From Novosphingopyxis iocasae (lineage in GTDB: Bacteria > Pseudomonadota > Alphaproteobacteria > Sphingomonadales > Sphingomonadaceae): a DNA stretch of 64,000 nt. Made by a program: the position numbers and the translations under genes. How positions within the stretch are numbered: position 1 is the first letter of the stretch; each line of letters opens with the position of its first letter. The DNA lies in the NCBI RefSeq assembly GCF_014334095.1, contig NZ_CP060495.1:1263001-1327000 (forward strand). The letters are read 5' to 3'. A model generated the notes under the pieces. It was given only the letters and a program-made list of their open reading frames with translations. It did not search any database and had not been told where the DNA came from. Positions 28,105-35,981 of the stretch are shown in pieces.

Positions 28105-29720
28105 TCGACGTCCCCGCGCCCGATATCGATCCCGTCCCAGAAGCGGCGAATTTCAGAGCGCGGGTCCTGTTCGACATGCGCGTCCAAGTTCATGATCATG
28201 GTGGATCGGTTCGCTTGATCATAAGCGGCCCAGGCGGGCAGCTTATCGTTATTCGGGTCACCACTGGCGGCGAAGCTGGCCCAGCTGGACGCGATCTTGT
28301 CGGCCATCGCCAGGCTTTCGTTGCTGGGCCCATTGAGGCCGCCGCGAATGCTGTGAAGGCTGGGTGCAACGTCGATGCCATGAACCGCGCCGTAGCGGCC
28401 ACCGAACGCGGGGCTGGGCCAAGTCCACAAATAGGTCCAGAGCTTCGCGCCGCTCTGCGCCGCCTTGCGCTCGGCCTGCGCGAACGCGCCCTTGCGGAAC
28501 CAGATGTCACTGTCCATGCGTGCAGCGAGCAGGAACGGCGTCTCGCCCGGCGCTTCGGCACGGTAGAGGTCAAGCACCTCAGCCGCACGATCACCCGCCC
28601 GCTTACGCGCGAATTCCCGCAGGCCCTGTTCGCTCATGTCGAAGTCGATCATCCGGTAAGATCGCTCGTCTAGTGCGGTCGAGATGATCATCGGCACATC
28701 GGCGCTTACCTTGGGCGCGTCCGGATCGAACGGATGCCGCGGAAGCACGACGCCGTCGACCACCGGCGCAAAGGATGTGGGTGCTTCGCCCTTCGCCCGC
28801 GCCGCCGCTTCCAGCTTGGCCTGCGTTTCGAGGAGGCTCGTCCAGGGAACCGACTGGAGCGCAGAGACGTCTTGGATATCCAGCGCCTTCATAAGCTTGG
28901 CCGCGTTTTGGACGGCGATCTCCTCGGGCATCATGCGCAGCGCCGATCCGCTCATGACACCCGCCCGGTGAAAAAGGCCTTTGCCACTCGGCATCGCCAT
29001 CAGTGTGCTCGTCTTGGCACCGCCGCCGGATTGGCCGTAGACCAGCACGCGGCCGGGATCGCCGCCGAATTCGGCCACATTGTCGCGCACCCAAGATAGT
29101 GCAGCGACGATATCCTGCATGCCTACGGTGCCCGAGGATGCGAACTCCTCACCGGCGACGTCCGCCAAATGCAGGAAGCCCAATGCGCCGAGGCGATGGG
29201 TGACGGAGATGACGACGCTGTCCGAAAAGCGCGCCATCTCCTCCCCGTCCATGCCGATATTGTTGCCCGATCCGCCGTAGAAACCGCCACCGTGGAGCAC
29301 GACGATTACCGGTTTTGCCGCTTGCCGATCCAGCGTGGGGGACCACAGGTTGAGCGCGAGATTGTCCTCTCCGGGGCCCCGCGGCTGATTTTCGAACATG
29401 ATGAGATCGGCATAGGCATGCCGCCGATCCCCCGGGACCTGCGGAGCCGTGTCGGAATATTGCAGCGCACCGCGCACGCCGGACCATTTCTCGACCGGTT
29501 GCGGCGATCGGAAGCGATTGGCCCCGGAAGTGGGTGCGGCGTAGCGGACGCCGAGAAACTTGGCGATCCCGCCCGCCATCATTCCGCGCAATTTGCCGTT
29601 CGTGGTTTCCACCACCGGAAAAAGCGTTTGCGCGGCTACGGGACGTGTCGCGATCAATGCGCCGCCTGCGAGCGACATCCCCATGAACCGACGCCGGTTC
29701 GGCCTGACAAGCATATCCAT
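28101..29720 (-). CDS. type-B carboxylesterase with Tat signal peptide
   Basis: The 539-residue enzyme has a twin-arginine signal (RPNRRRFMGMSLAGG, residues 6-20, ending VAAQ) and the carboxylesterase type-B fold: oxyanion hole VLHGGGFYGG (141-150), nucleophile Ser231 in VYGQSGGGAKTS, Glu352 in STALDERSY and His447 in YGAVHGID. It would hydrolyse carboxylic esters in the periplasm. It heads a tight operon esterase-MmgE/PrpD-aldolase and diverges from two further esterases across a 251-bp control region. Confidence 0.92.
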   Translation of the reverse strand: MDMLVRPNRRRFMGMSLAGGALIATRPVAAQTLFPVVETTNGKLRGMMAGGIAKFLGVRYAAPTSGANRFRSPQPVEKWSGVRGALQYSDTAPQVPGDRRHAYADLIMFENQPRGPGEDNLALNLWSPTLDRQAAKPVIVVLHGGGFYGGSGNNIGMDGEEMARFSDSVVISVTHRLGALGFLHLADVAGEEFASSGTVGMQDIVAALSWVRDNVAEFGGDPGRVLVYGQSGGGAKTSTLMAMPSGKGLFHRAGVMSGSALRMMPEEIAVQNAAKLMKALDIQDVSALQSVPWTSLLETQAKLEAAARAKGEAPTSFAPVVDGVVLPRHPFDPDAPKVSADVPMIISTALDERSYRMIDFDMSEQGLREFARKRAGDRAAEVLDLYRAEAPGETPFLLAARMDSDIWFRKGAFAQAERKAAQSGAKLWTYLWTWPSPAFGGRYGAVHGIDVAPSLHSIRGGLNGPSNESLAMADKIASSWASFAASGDPNNDKLPAWAAYDQANRSTMIMNLDAHVEQDPRSEIRRFWDGIDIGRGDVE

Positions 29721-29971
29721 AAGCCCTCTCCGTTGTGCCCGCCTGCCCCGATCCGGGCGGCGGTTATCGAGGGCATGATGCCTGCCGCAGGCAATCTAAT
29801 CAAGAAACAATCGTGACTGTCTGTAAAATACGCGCTACACACTCTCGGTGATCCGGTATGCCGCGCCGAGTTCCTAACGAACGCGGTGACTGGTCGAATG
29901 ACGAAGCCGTTCGAAGAAACGGTACGAGGAAAGCGGGGCGATCGAGAGCGCCCAGAGGAGAGGAAACACTT
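29721..29971. promoter_or_regulatory. divergent control region of the esterase island
   Basis: 251 bp lie between the leftward and rightward esterase operons and must hold both promoters. A perfect palindrome GCCTGC-C-GCAGGC at 29780-29792 is the best operator candidate. The right edge carries GAGGAGAGGAAAC, the ribosome site of the gene at 29972. No consensus promoter is clear. Confidence 0.5.
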
Positions 29972-31612
29972 ATGACCACGACTTGCAGATCACGTAGCTG
30001 GATGCCTGCCATTGCCTTGATGGCATCCGCTGCCATGACCGCATGCACAACCGTTCCGGCAGGTTCAGCTGGAACCGAGCGGGCTTCCGCCGCCCCGATA
30101 CTGGAAACGCGTTATGGACCGGTTATCGGAACGCGCAGCGAAGACGGAAAGGTCAGCATCTTTCGCGGCGTCCCCTACGGCGCATCCACAGAGGGCAGGC
30201 GCTTTCAAACCGCTCTGTCCCCGGAGCGCTGGACCGAGCCTCGAGACGCGACGCAGTTCGGCGCCGATTGCCCGCAGCGCCCGTCAGGCGACGTACCGGT
30301 TTTCCGGTCCTGGGTGAACGATCTGCCGCAAAGCGAGGATTGTCTGTTCGTCAACGTCTGGACCCGGGGGCTTTCGGACGGAAAGAAACGACCGGTCATG
30401 GTCTGGCTACATGGCGGCGGCTACGTCACCGGGTCCGGCTCAAGCCGCGGCTATGATGGCACGCGGCTGGCAGAACGCGGCGATGTCGTGGTCGTCACCC
30501 TCAATCATCGGCTGAACGGGTTCGGCTATCTCTATCTCGCTGGCGTCACCGACGATCCGCGTTACGCCGATGCCGGCAACCTGGGCAGCCTGGATACCGT
30601 CAAAGCGCTCGAATGGGTACGCGACAATGCAGCGGCGTTCGGCGGCGATCCGGACAATGTTACCATTTTCGGCGAATCAGGCGGCGCGGCCAAGGTGTCG
30701 ACCTTGCTCGGAATGGAGCAGGCGGACGGCCTGTTCGACAAGGCGATCGCCCAGTCCGGATCGATGTCCCTCTCCGGTTTCACCCCCCGGCTCGCAACCG
30801 GCCTGACCCGCGATATCTTCAAGACCGCAGGTCTTGAGCAAGGCGACGTCGCCGGGCTCGCGGCTTTGCCGACAGAGCAATATGTCAAAGTTCTCATGCA
30901 GTCGAAGACACATGCGGCGTTCTTCCGCCCCGTAGTCGACGGGAGATCGCTGAAGCGGCAGCCCTTCGCACCCGATGCCACCCCGATTTCCAAAGACATT
31001 CCTCTGCTCGTCGGCACGAACCGCACGGAGATGCGGCTGCAGGCAGGCCTTGCCGATCCAGCGGCCTTCGATCTCACCTGGGAGGAACTGCCCGAAAAGC
31101 TGAAGCCCGTCGTGGAAGATGTCGACGTAACCGCCGTGATCGACGGAATGCGAAAGGCCTATCCTGAGGCGGATGCGAGCGAGGTCTATTTTCAGGTGGC
31201 CACATTCCGCAATTATCGCAGCACGGCCATCCTGCAGGCTGAACGCAAAAGCGCGCAATCCGCAGCCCCCGTTTACATGTACCGGCTGGACTGGGAGACT
31301 CCGGTGGAAGGCGGCCGCCTGAAAGCGCCCCACGCTCTCGATATCGCCTTCGTGTTCGACAATGTGGCGCGTTCTACATCGTACACCGGGGTCGGTCCGG
31401 AGCAACAGCGCATGGCGGACCTCATGTCGGAGGCGTGGATAGCCTTTGCGCGTACCGGCAATCCGAACACGAAGGACCTGCCTGCTTGGCCGCGCTACGA
31501 TGCCAGGAGCCGCGCCACCATGATCTTCGACGTGCCGCCGCATGTGGTTGACGATCCCGATCGTGAGCGGGAGCTTCTGCTGCGCCTCCTGCCAGAAGGC
31601 CGTGGCCTGTGA
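29972..31612 (+). CDS. type-B carboxylesterase, predicted lipoprotein
   Basis: The protein (546 residues) has a signal sequence with a lipobox-like MTAC ending at Cys25, so it is probably a membrane-anchored periplasmic esterase. Catalytic elements: oxyanion hole WLHGGGYVTGSG (145-156), Ser236 in IFGESGGAAK, Glu353 in LVGTNRTEMR and His454 in LKAPHALDIAF. The ATG at 29972 follows a strong GAGGAGAGGAA site; longer upstream extensions in frame lack family character. The stop overlaps the next esterase by 4 bp. The substrate is unknown. Confidence 0.9.
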   Translation: MTTTCRSRSWMPAIALMASAAMTACTTVPAGSAGTERASAAPILETRYGPVIGTRSEDGKVSIFRGVPYGASTEGRRFQTALSPERWTEPRDATQFGADCPQRPSGDVPVFRSWVNDLPQSEDCLFVNVWTRGLSDGKKRPVMVWLHGGGYVTGSGSSRGYDGTRLAERGDVVVVTLNHRLNGFGYLYLAGVTDDPRYADAGNLGSLDTVKALEWVRDNAAAFGGDPDNVTIFGESGGAAKVSTLLGMEQADGLFDKAIAQSGSMSLSGFTPRLATGLTRDIFKTAGLEQGDVAGLAALPTEQYVKVLMQSKTHAAFFRPVVDGRSLKRQPFAPDATPISKDIPLLVGTNRTEMRLQAGLADPAAFDLTWEELPEKLKPVVEDVDVTAVIDGMRKAYPEADASEVYFQVATFRNYRSTAILQAERKSAQSAAPVYMYRLDWETPVEGGRLKAPHALDIAFVFDNVARSTSYTGVGPEQQRMADLMSEAWIAFARTGNPNTKDLPAWPRYDARSRATMIFDVPPHVVDDPDRERELLLRLLPEGRGL

Positions 31613-33027
31613 AACGTTCGCTAGGACTTGCCTGTGCGCTGATCGTCACGGCTTGCACGACCCCGGGCGAAGTGCAGCGTATCGACAGTGATCTCGTGCG
31701 CACTACCTCCGGCTCGCTGAGAGGAAGCGTAGATGACGGCGTCAGGGTGTATCGCGGTGTTCCCTACGCGCAGCCACCCGTCGGAGAGGGTCGCTGGGCG
31801 GCTCCGCGTACGCCCCGGTGGGAGGGTGTTCGAGATGCTTTTGCATTCGGCCCAGCCTGTCTGCAGCCGATCAACGCAGACGGCAGCCCCAATTTCGGCG
31901 GTTATCACGGTCCGGTTTCGGAAGACTGCCTCACCCTCAACATCTGGGCACCGAAGACTGGCACGAAAGCGCCGATCATGCTCTGGCTGTTCGGCGGTGG
32001 CGGTGTGGTCGGCGCGGGCAGCCTGCCGACCTATAATGGCACGGCCTTTGCGCGCGACGGCGTGATTCTCGTCACGATCAACTATCGTCTCGGCGGGCTC
32101 GGCGGCTTTGCCCATCCCGCTCTGACGCGCGAGAAGAACGGCGGGCCGAACGCCAACTACGCTTTGTTGGATGCGATCGCTGCGCTTCGCTGGGTCAAAG
32201 AAAACGCTGAGGCTTTCGGCGGAGATCCACGCAATATTACCCTTTTCGGGGAAAGCGCCGGCGCCACGATGACAGCCAATCTGGTCACCTCACCCATCGC
32301 AAAAGGGCTGTTTAGCAAGGCAATTATCGAATCCACCGGATCTCTTCCCACCCCCGCGACTCCCCTGGCGAAGGCGGAAGCGATCGGCGCGAAGGTGGCA
32401 AGCGATCTAGGGCTTCCCGGCGCCGATGCCACCTCCGCTCAGCTTCGAGCGCTCGATGCGGGGCGTTTTCTGGAACATAAGATCGGCGGCTTTGGCTTCC
32501 GCACGATCTCTGACGGCGTTGTGCAGCCCGGCTCCATCATGGACGCCTTCGAGAAGCGGGCCGAAAATGATGTCATGTTGATGCTTGGCACCAATTCGGA
32601 CGAAGGGCGCCTCGCCGGCACCCAGCGCGTTGCGGCACTTGCAGAGGGGCGTCGTCCCGTCTTCCAATATTTTTTCGATTACGTTCCTTCGGCGCTGCGG
32701 TCCGAGCACCCGAACGGTGCCCCGCATGCGGGTGAGTTGCCCTTCGTTTTCGACACGCTGGACAGCTACGCGCCAACCGAGGATGCGAGACCGACCGAGG
32801 AAGACCGGGCCGTAGCGCGGCTTGTTCATTCTTGCTGGGTTGCCTTCGCCAAGGCAAATCTTGATGCAAGAGAGCTCGATTGCGGCGGTACCTTCCGGTG
32901 GCTTGCACGCAGCGCGGCCAATGATCACGTCGCCGCGTTGCTAAAACCGGTGCCTGAACTCGTCCCTGCCGATACGCTGCGTTCTCCACCGAATGGCGCG
33001 GAACCGGGAAAGACTAGCAGACCTTAA
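31609..33027 (+). CDS. type-B carboxylesterase, predicted lipoprotein, GTG start
   Basis: The 472-residue protein starts at GTG in the overlap GTGA with the preceding esterase. A canonical lipobox VTAC gives Cys16 as the lipid anchor. The fold is type B: Ser216 in LFGESAGATM, Glu332 in LGTNSDEGR and His373 in NGAPHAGELPF. The oxyanion region reads WLFGGGGVVGAG, so the usual His of HGGG is Phe. The enzyme is shorter than its partners because of a missing segment before the His region. A changed substrate or reduced activity is possible. Confidence 0.9.
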   Translation: MKRSLGLACALIVTACTTPGEVQRIDSDLVRTTSGSLRGSVDDGVRVYRGVPYAQPPVGEGRWAAPRTPRWEGVRDAFAFGPACLQPINADGSPNFGGYHGPVSEDCLTLNIWAPKTGTKAPIMLWLFGGGGVVGAGSLPTYNGTAFARDGVILVTINYRLGGLGGFAHPALTREKNGGPNANYALLDAIAALRWVKENAEAFGGDPRNITLFGESAGATMTANLVTSPIAKGLFSKAIIESTGSLPTPATPLAKAEAIGAKVASDLGLPGADATSAQLRALDAGRFLEHKIGGFGFRTISDGVVQPGSIMDAFEKRAENDVMLMLGTNSDEGRLAGTQRVAALAEGRRPVFQYFFDYVPSALRSEHPNGAPHAGELPFVFDTLDSYAPTEDARPTEEDRAVARLVHSCWVAFAKANLDARELDCGGTFRWLARSAANDHVAALLKPVPELVPADTLRSPPNGAEPGKTSRP

Positions 33028-33328
33028 GGATCAACTATGCCTCTTTCGCTTTTCCTTTTGATTCAGCGATAAAAGGACTGCCAGATCATCATGCTTCACG
33101 CTCGCAGCAGTCAATAATCTCTGACCTGCTACAGCAGCACGCGGACAGCTCGAACCGACGGCGATTTTTGTACGTCGGAAACCCGCCACCATTTCTGCAT
33201 TTTCACTACAAGGTACCGGGTGCTCTGGGCCACGGTCGGCGTCTGCCGCGCAATCGCCGCTAAATGCTGCAAAAAGACCCAAGGCAAAAAGCTTCGGTGT
33301 CAGTAACGATCCGAGCTCGCGGCTTTGC
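33028..33328. other. gene-free stretch between convergent operons
   Basis: About 300 bases between the stops of the esterase operon (rightward) and the sensor-kinase gene (leftward). No gene, strong terminator or repeat is apparent. Confidence 0.55.
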
Positions 33329-34681
33329 TCAGCGGACTGCCTTCGGTAGCCACAGGCGGGCGAGCAGACCGCCCAGATCTTCGCTTTCTTCCAGCGTGAT
33401 GCCGCCTTCGTAGATTTCGGCGACGTCGCGAACGATGGCGAGGCCGAGGCCGGTGCCGGGTTTGCCTGTGTCCAGGCGTGCGCCACGGGCGAAGATGCGC
33501 TCGCGTTCGACTTCGGGAATACCCATGCCATCGTCCTCCACCTGGATTTCGACGCGGTCATCCTTTTCCTCGACGGTCACGAACACGCTGCCGCCGCCAT
33601 ATTTGGCCGCGTTTTCGACGAGGTTGCCGATCATCTCATCCAGATCTTGGCGTTCGCAGGCCACGATCGCGTCTTTCGCCCCCGTCACATCCAGCCGCAC
33701 ATTATCGTAAAGACGCCCCACCGCTCGCTCGACGGATTCCAGCGAGTCCCACACCTGCGCGCGGCTGTGCGCGTGGCCGCGGCGGCCTACGGCTCGGGCG
33801 CGAGCGAGATGGTGGTCCACCTGGCGGCGCATCGTGGTCGATTCGCGCATCACTACCTGATCGAGATCGGGCGATTTGGCGGTGGCCGCGTTCATCACCA
33901 CGGTGAGCGGCGTTTTCAGCGCGTGGGCAAGGTTGCCAGCGTGCCGCCGCGCTTCTTCGGCCTGCCGCTCATTATGATCGAGCAGCGCGTTGAGCTCGCC
34001 TACCATCGGCATCACCTCTTCCGGGAAGGAATCGGTGATGCGCGATTTGCGGCCCGACCGCATTTCCGCGATCGACTGCCGCACGGAACGCAGCGGCCAG
34101 AGCCCATACAAGGTCTGCAACGCGGCCATGACAACGAGCCCGATGCCCAAGATCGCAAAGCTGATCAGCAACGTGGAGCGCAGCCGCTTGATATCGGCCT
34201 TCACCGTCTCGGTGCTTTGCGCCACGGCAAAATTCCATCGCACATCGCTGTCCGGCAGGATGATGGTGCGCTCCACCATGCGCAGCGTTGCCCCCTGGAA
34301 GCTGTCGACGTCGCTGAAATGGGGGGTGAGATAGGTTTTGTTCACGTCCACCGGCAGCGTGCGATCCCATAGCGAGCGCGAGGGATAGTCGGGATAATCC
34401 CTACCCCGAATTTGCCAGTAGAAGCCGCTATTGGGCTCCATGAAGCGCTGATCACCCAGCGGACGGCTGAACCGCACCTCGCCATCAGGAGCCACTTCTG
34501 CGGACGCGATCATTGCGGTGAGGACGTAGTTGAGCTGGTTGTCGAAATTGCTCTCGACCGAGTTCACCAGCACCCGGTCCAGCGCCAGCGCACCGCCCAG
34601 CAGCAGCACGCCGATCCAAAGCGCGGCAATGCCGATCATGCGCTTGCTGAGCGAACCCGTACTGCGCGGCGCAGCGGGCAA
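33329..34681 (-). CDS. two-component sensor histidine kinase (PhoQ-like)
   Basis: The 450-residue protein has two membrane segments (about 15-34 and 170-192) flanking a periplasmic sensor domain, then a HAMP-like linker, a dimerisation helix with the phospho-accepting His253 in NLAHALKTPLT, and the ATPase domain with LDEMIGNLVENAAKYGG (N box), VEDDGMGIP and GTGLGLAIV (G boxes). It autophosphorylates on His and passes the phosphate to its regulator. It lies 74 bp downstream of the response-regulator gene and is probably co-transcribed with it. The signal is unknown. Confidence 0.93.
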   Translation of the reverse strand: MPAAPRSTGSLSKRMIGIAALWIGVLLLGGALALDRVLVNSVESNFDNQLNYVLTAMIASAEVAPDGEVRFSRPLGDQRFMEPNSGFYWQIRGRDYPDYPSRSLWDRTLPVDVNKTYLTPHFSDVDSFQGATLRMVERTIILPDSDVRWNFAVAQSTETVKADIKRLRSTLLISFAILGIGLVVMAALQTLYGLWPLRSVRQSIAEMRSGRKSRITDSFPEEVMPMVGELNALLDHNERQAEEARRHAGNLAHALKTPLTVVMNAATAKSPDLDQVVMRESTTMRRQVDHHLARARAVGRRGHAHSRAQVWDSLESVERAVGRLYDNVRLDVTGAKDAIVACERQDLDEMIGNLVENAAKYGGGSVFVTVEEKDDRVEIQVEDDGMGIPEVERERIFARGARLDTGKPGTGLGLAIVRDVAEIYEGGITLEESEDLGGLLARLWLPKAVR

Positions 34682-34755
34682 CGGAACTGACGCCGCGCCG
34701 TCGCCTTCGACGCGCGTTACATTTCCCGCATCGGCATCAAAGGCGGCCGGCTTGT

Positions 34756-35421
34756 TCAGGCGTCGGGATCCTCAAGACTGTAACCGAGGCCGCGGATCGT
34801 GGTGATCACTTCGGCACCCAGCTTCTTTCGGATACGCGTGACGAACACTTCGATCGTGTTGCTGTCCCGGTCGAAATCCTGATCGTAGATATGCTCGATC
34901 AACTCGGTACGGCTCACCACCTTGCCCTTGTGGTGCATGAGGTAGCTCAGGAGCTTATATTCCTGCGCGGTGAGCTTCACCGGCTCACCCGCCAACGTGA
35001 CCTTGCCCGAGCGCGTGTCGAGGCGAACATCGCCCGCGGTCAGTTCGGAAGAGGCATTGCCCGACGCGCGGCGTATCAGAGCGCGCAGGCGAGCAATCAG
35101 CTCCTCGGTCTGGAAGGGTTTGGCGAGATAATCGTCCGCGCCCGCATCGAGCCCGGCCACCTTGTCGGACCAGCTGTCGCGCGCGGTGAGCACGAGGACG
35201 GGGAACTTGCGCCCCTCCTTGCGCCACCGGTCGAGCACTGTCAGCCCGTCAATTTCAGGCAGGCCGAGATCGAGGATGATTGCGTCGTAGCTTTCGGTGG
35301 AACCCATGAAATGGCCGTCTTCGCCATCGGTCGACAGATCAACAGCGTAGCCGATCCCCTCCAGCGTAGATTTGAGCTGCTGGCCAAGCGTGGGTTCGTC
35401 TTCGACGATGAGGACGCGCAT
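34756..35421 (-). CDS. OmpR/PhoP family response regulator
   Basis: The 221-residue protein has a receiver domain with acidic residues EDE at 7-9, phospho-acceptor Asp51 in ILDLGLPEID, Thr79 and Lys101, and a C-terminal winged-helix domain with LTAQEYKLLSYLMHHKGKVV and NTIEVFVTRIRKKLG. It would bind DNA as a dimer when phosphorylated by the adjacent kinase. It sits between the PepSY gene (104 bp upstream) and the kinase gene. Confidence 0.95.
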   Translation of the reverse strand: MRVLIVEDEPTLGQQLKSTLEGIGYAVDLSTDGEDGHFMGSTESYDAIILDLGLPEIDGLTVLDRWRKEGRKFPVLVLTARDSWSDKVAGLDAGADDYLAKPFQTEELIARLRALIRRASGNASSELTAGDVRLDTRSGKVTLAGEPVKLTAQEYKLLSYLMHHKGKVVSRTELIEHIYDQDFDRDSNTIEVFVTRIRKKLGAEVITTIRGLGYSLEDPDA

Positions 35422-35525
35422 TATGGTCTCCGGATTGCCTGTCTGTTCTTGCGTCGTAACGATTAGGACGTTCGGAAGTTCAGAGCAAAGGCTTTGCGCT
35501 GTTGGAATGCAGGGTCGCCGCCGCC

Positions 35526-35828
35526 TCAGCGCGTCTCGACGATCTCACCGGTGCGCGCGTCAACATCGACGAAATAGACGCGGCCATCCTTCAAAAATTT
35601 CAGGCGGTAAATCTGCGCGCGCGCATCATATTCAGGCCCCAGATACTGCATCCCGCGCATCTTGGGTAGGATCCGGCGTTCAATCTCGCGCAGGCTCATA
35701 GTTTCGCCCGAGCGAAGATGATTGCGCGCACGGCTGTTGTCGTCCTGCGCATGCGCCTGCGTAGCAAGCGGCACAATGGGCGCAGCAGCCGCCAGAAACG
35801 CGGCGAGGAGGATCGATGAAATACGCAT
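35526..35828 (-). CDS. secreted PepSY-domain protein
   Basis: The 100-residue protein has a signal peptide (MRISSILLAAFLAAAAPIVP ending ATQAHAQ) and a single PepSY domain: SLREIERRILPKMRGMQYLG, YDARAQIYRLKFL and VDVDARTGEIVETR. PepSY domains often act as periplasmic modulators of peptidases or sensors. The gene leads the PepSY-response regulator-kinase group, so it may tune the kinase (inference). Confidence 0.85.
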   Translation of the reverse strand: MRISSILLAAFLAAAAPIVPLATQAHAQDDNSRARNHLRSGETMSLREIERRILPKMRGMQYLGPEYDARAQIYRLKFLKDGRVYFVDVDARTGEIVETR

Positions 35829-35920
35829 GATGGCTTTGCTGTAGCGTGAAGCCTTTGAATGTTTTGTGAATGCACCGCTCAGCCAGTGTTCCGTTAATCT
35901 AGCTCGCGCTGCGGATGAAC

Positions 35921-35954
35921 ATAAAGAAAAGGTCGGCGCATCGCTGCGCCGACC
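35921..35954 (-). terminator. intrinsic terminator of the trimeric autotransporter gene
   Basis: A perfect 10-bp stem (GGTCGGCGCA at 35931-35940 with TGCGCCGACC at 35945-35954) closes a 4-base loop and, read leftwards, is followed by TTTTCTTTAT. It lies 27 bp past the stop of the autotransporter gene. Confidence 0.85.
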
Positions 35955-35981
35955 TCCTCATATGCTTCGTGATCGCGGGGT

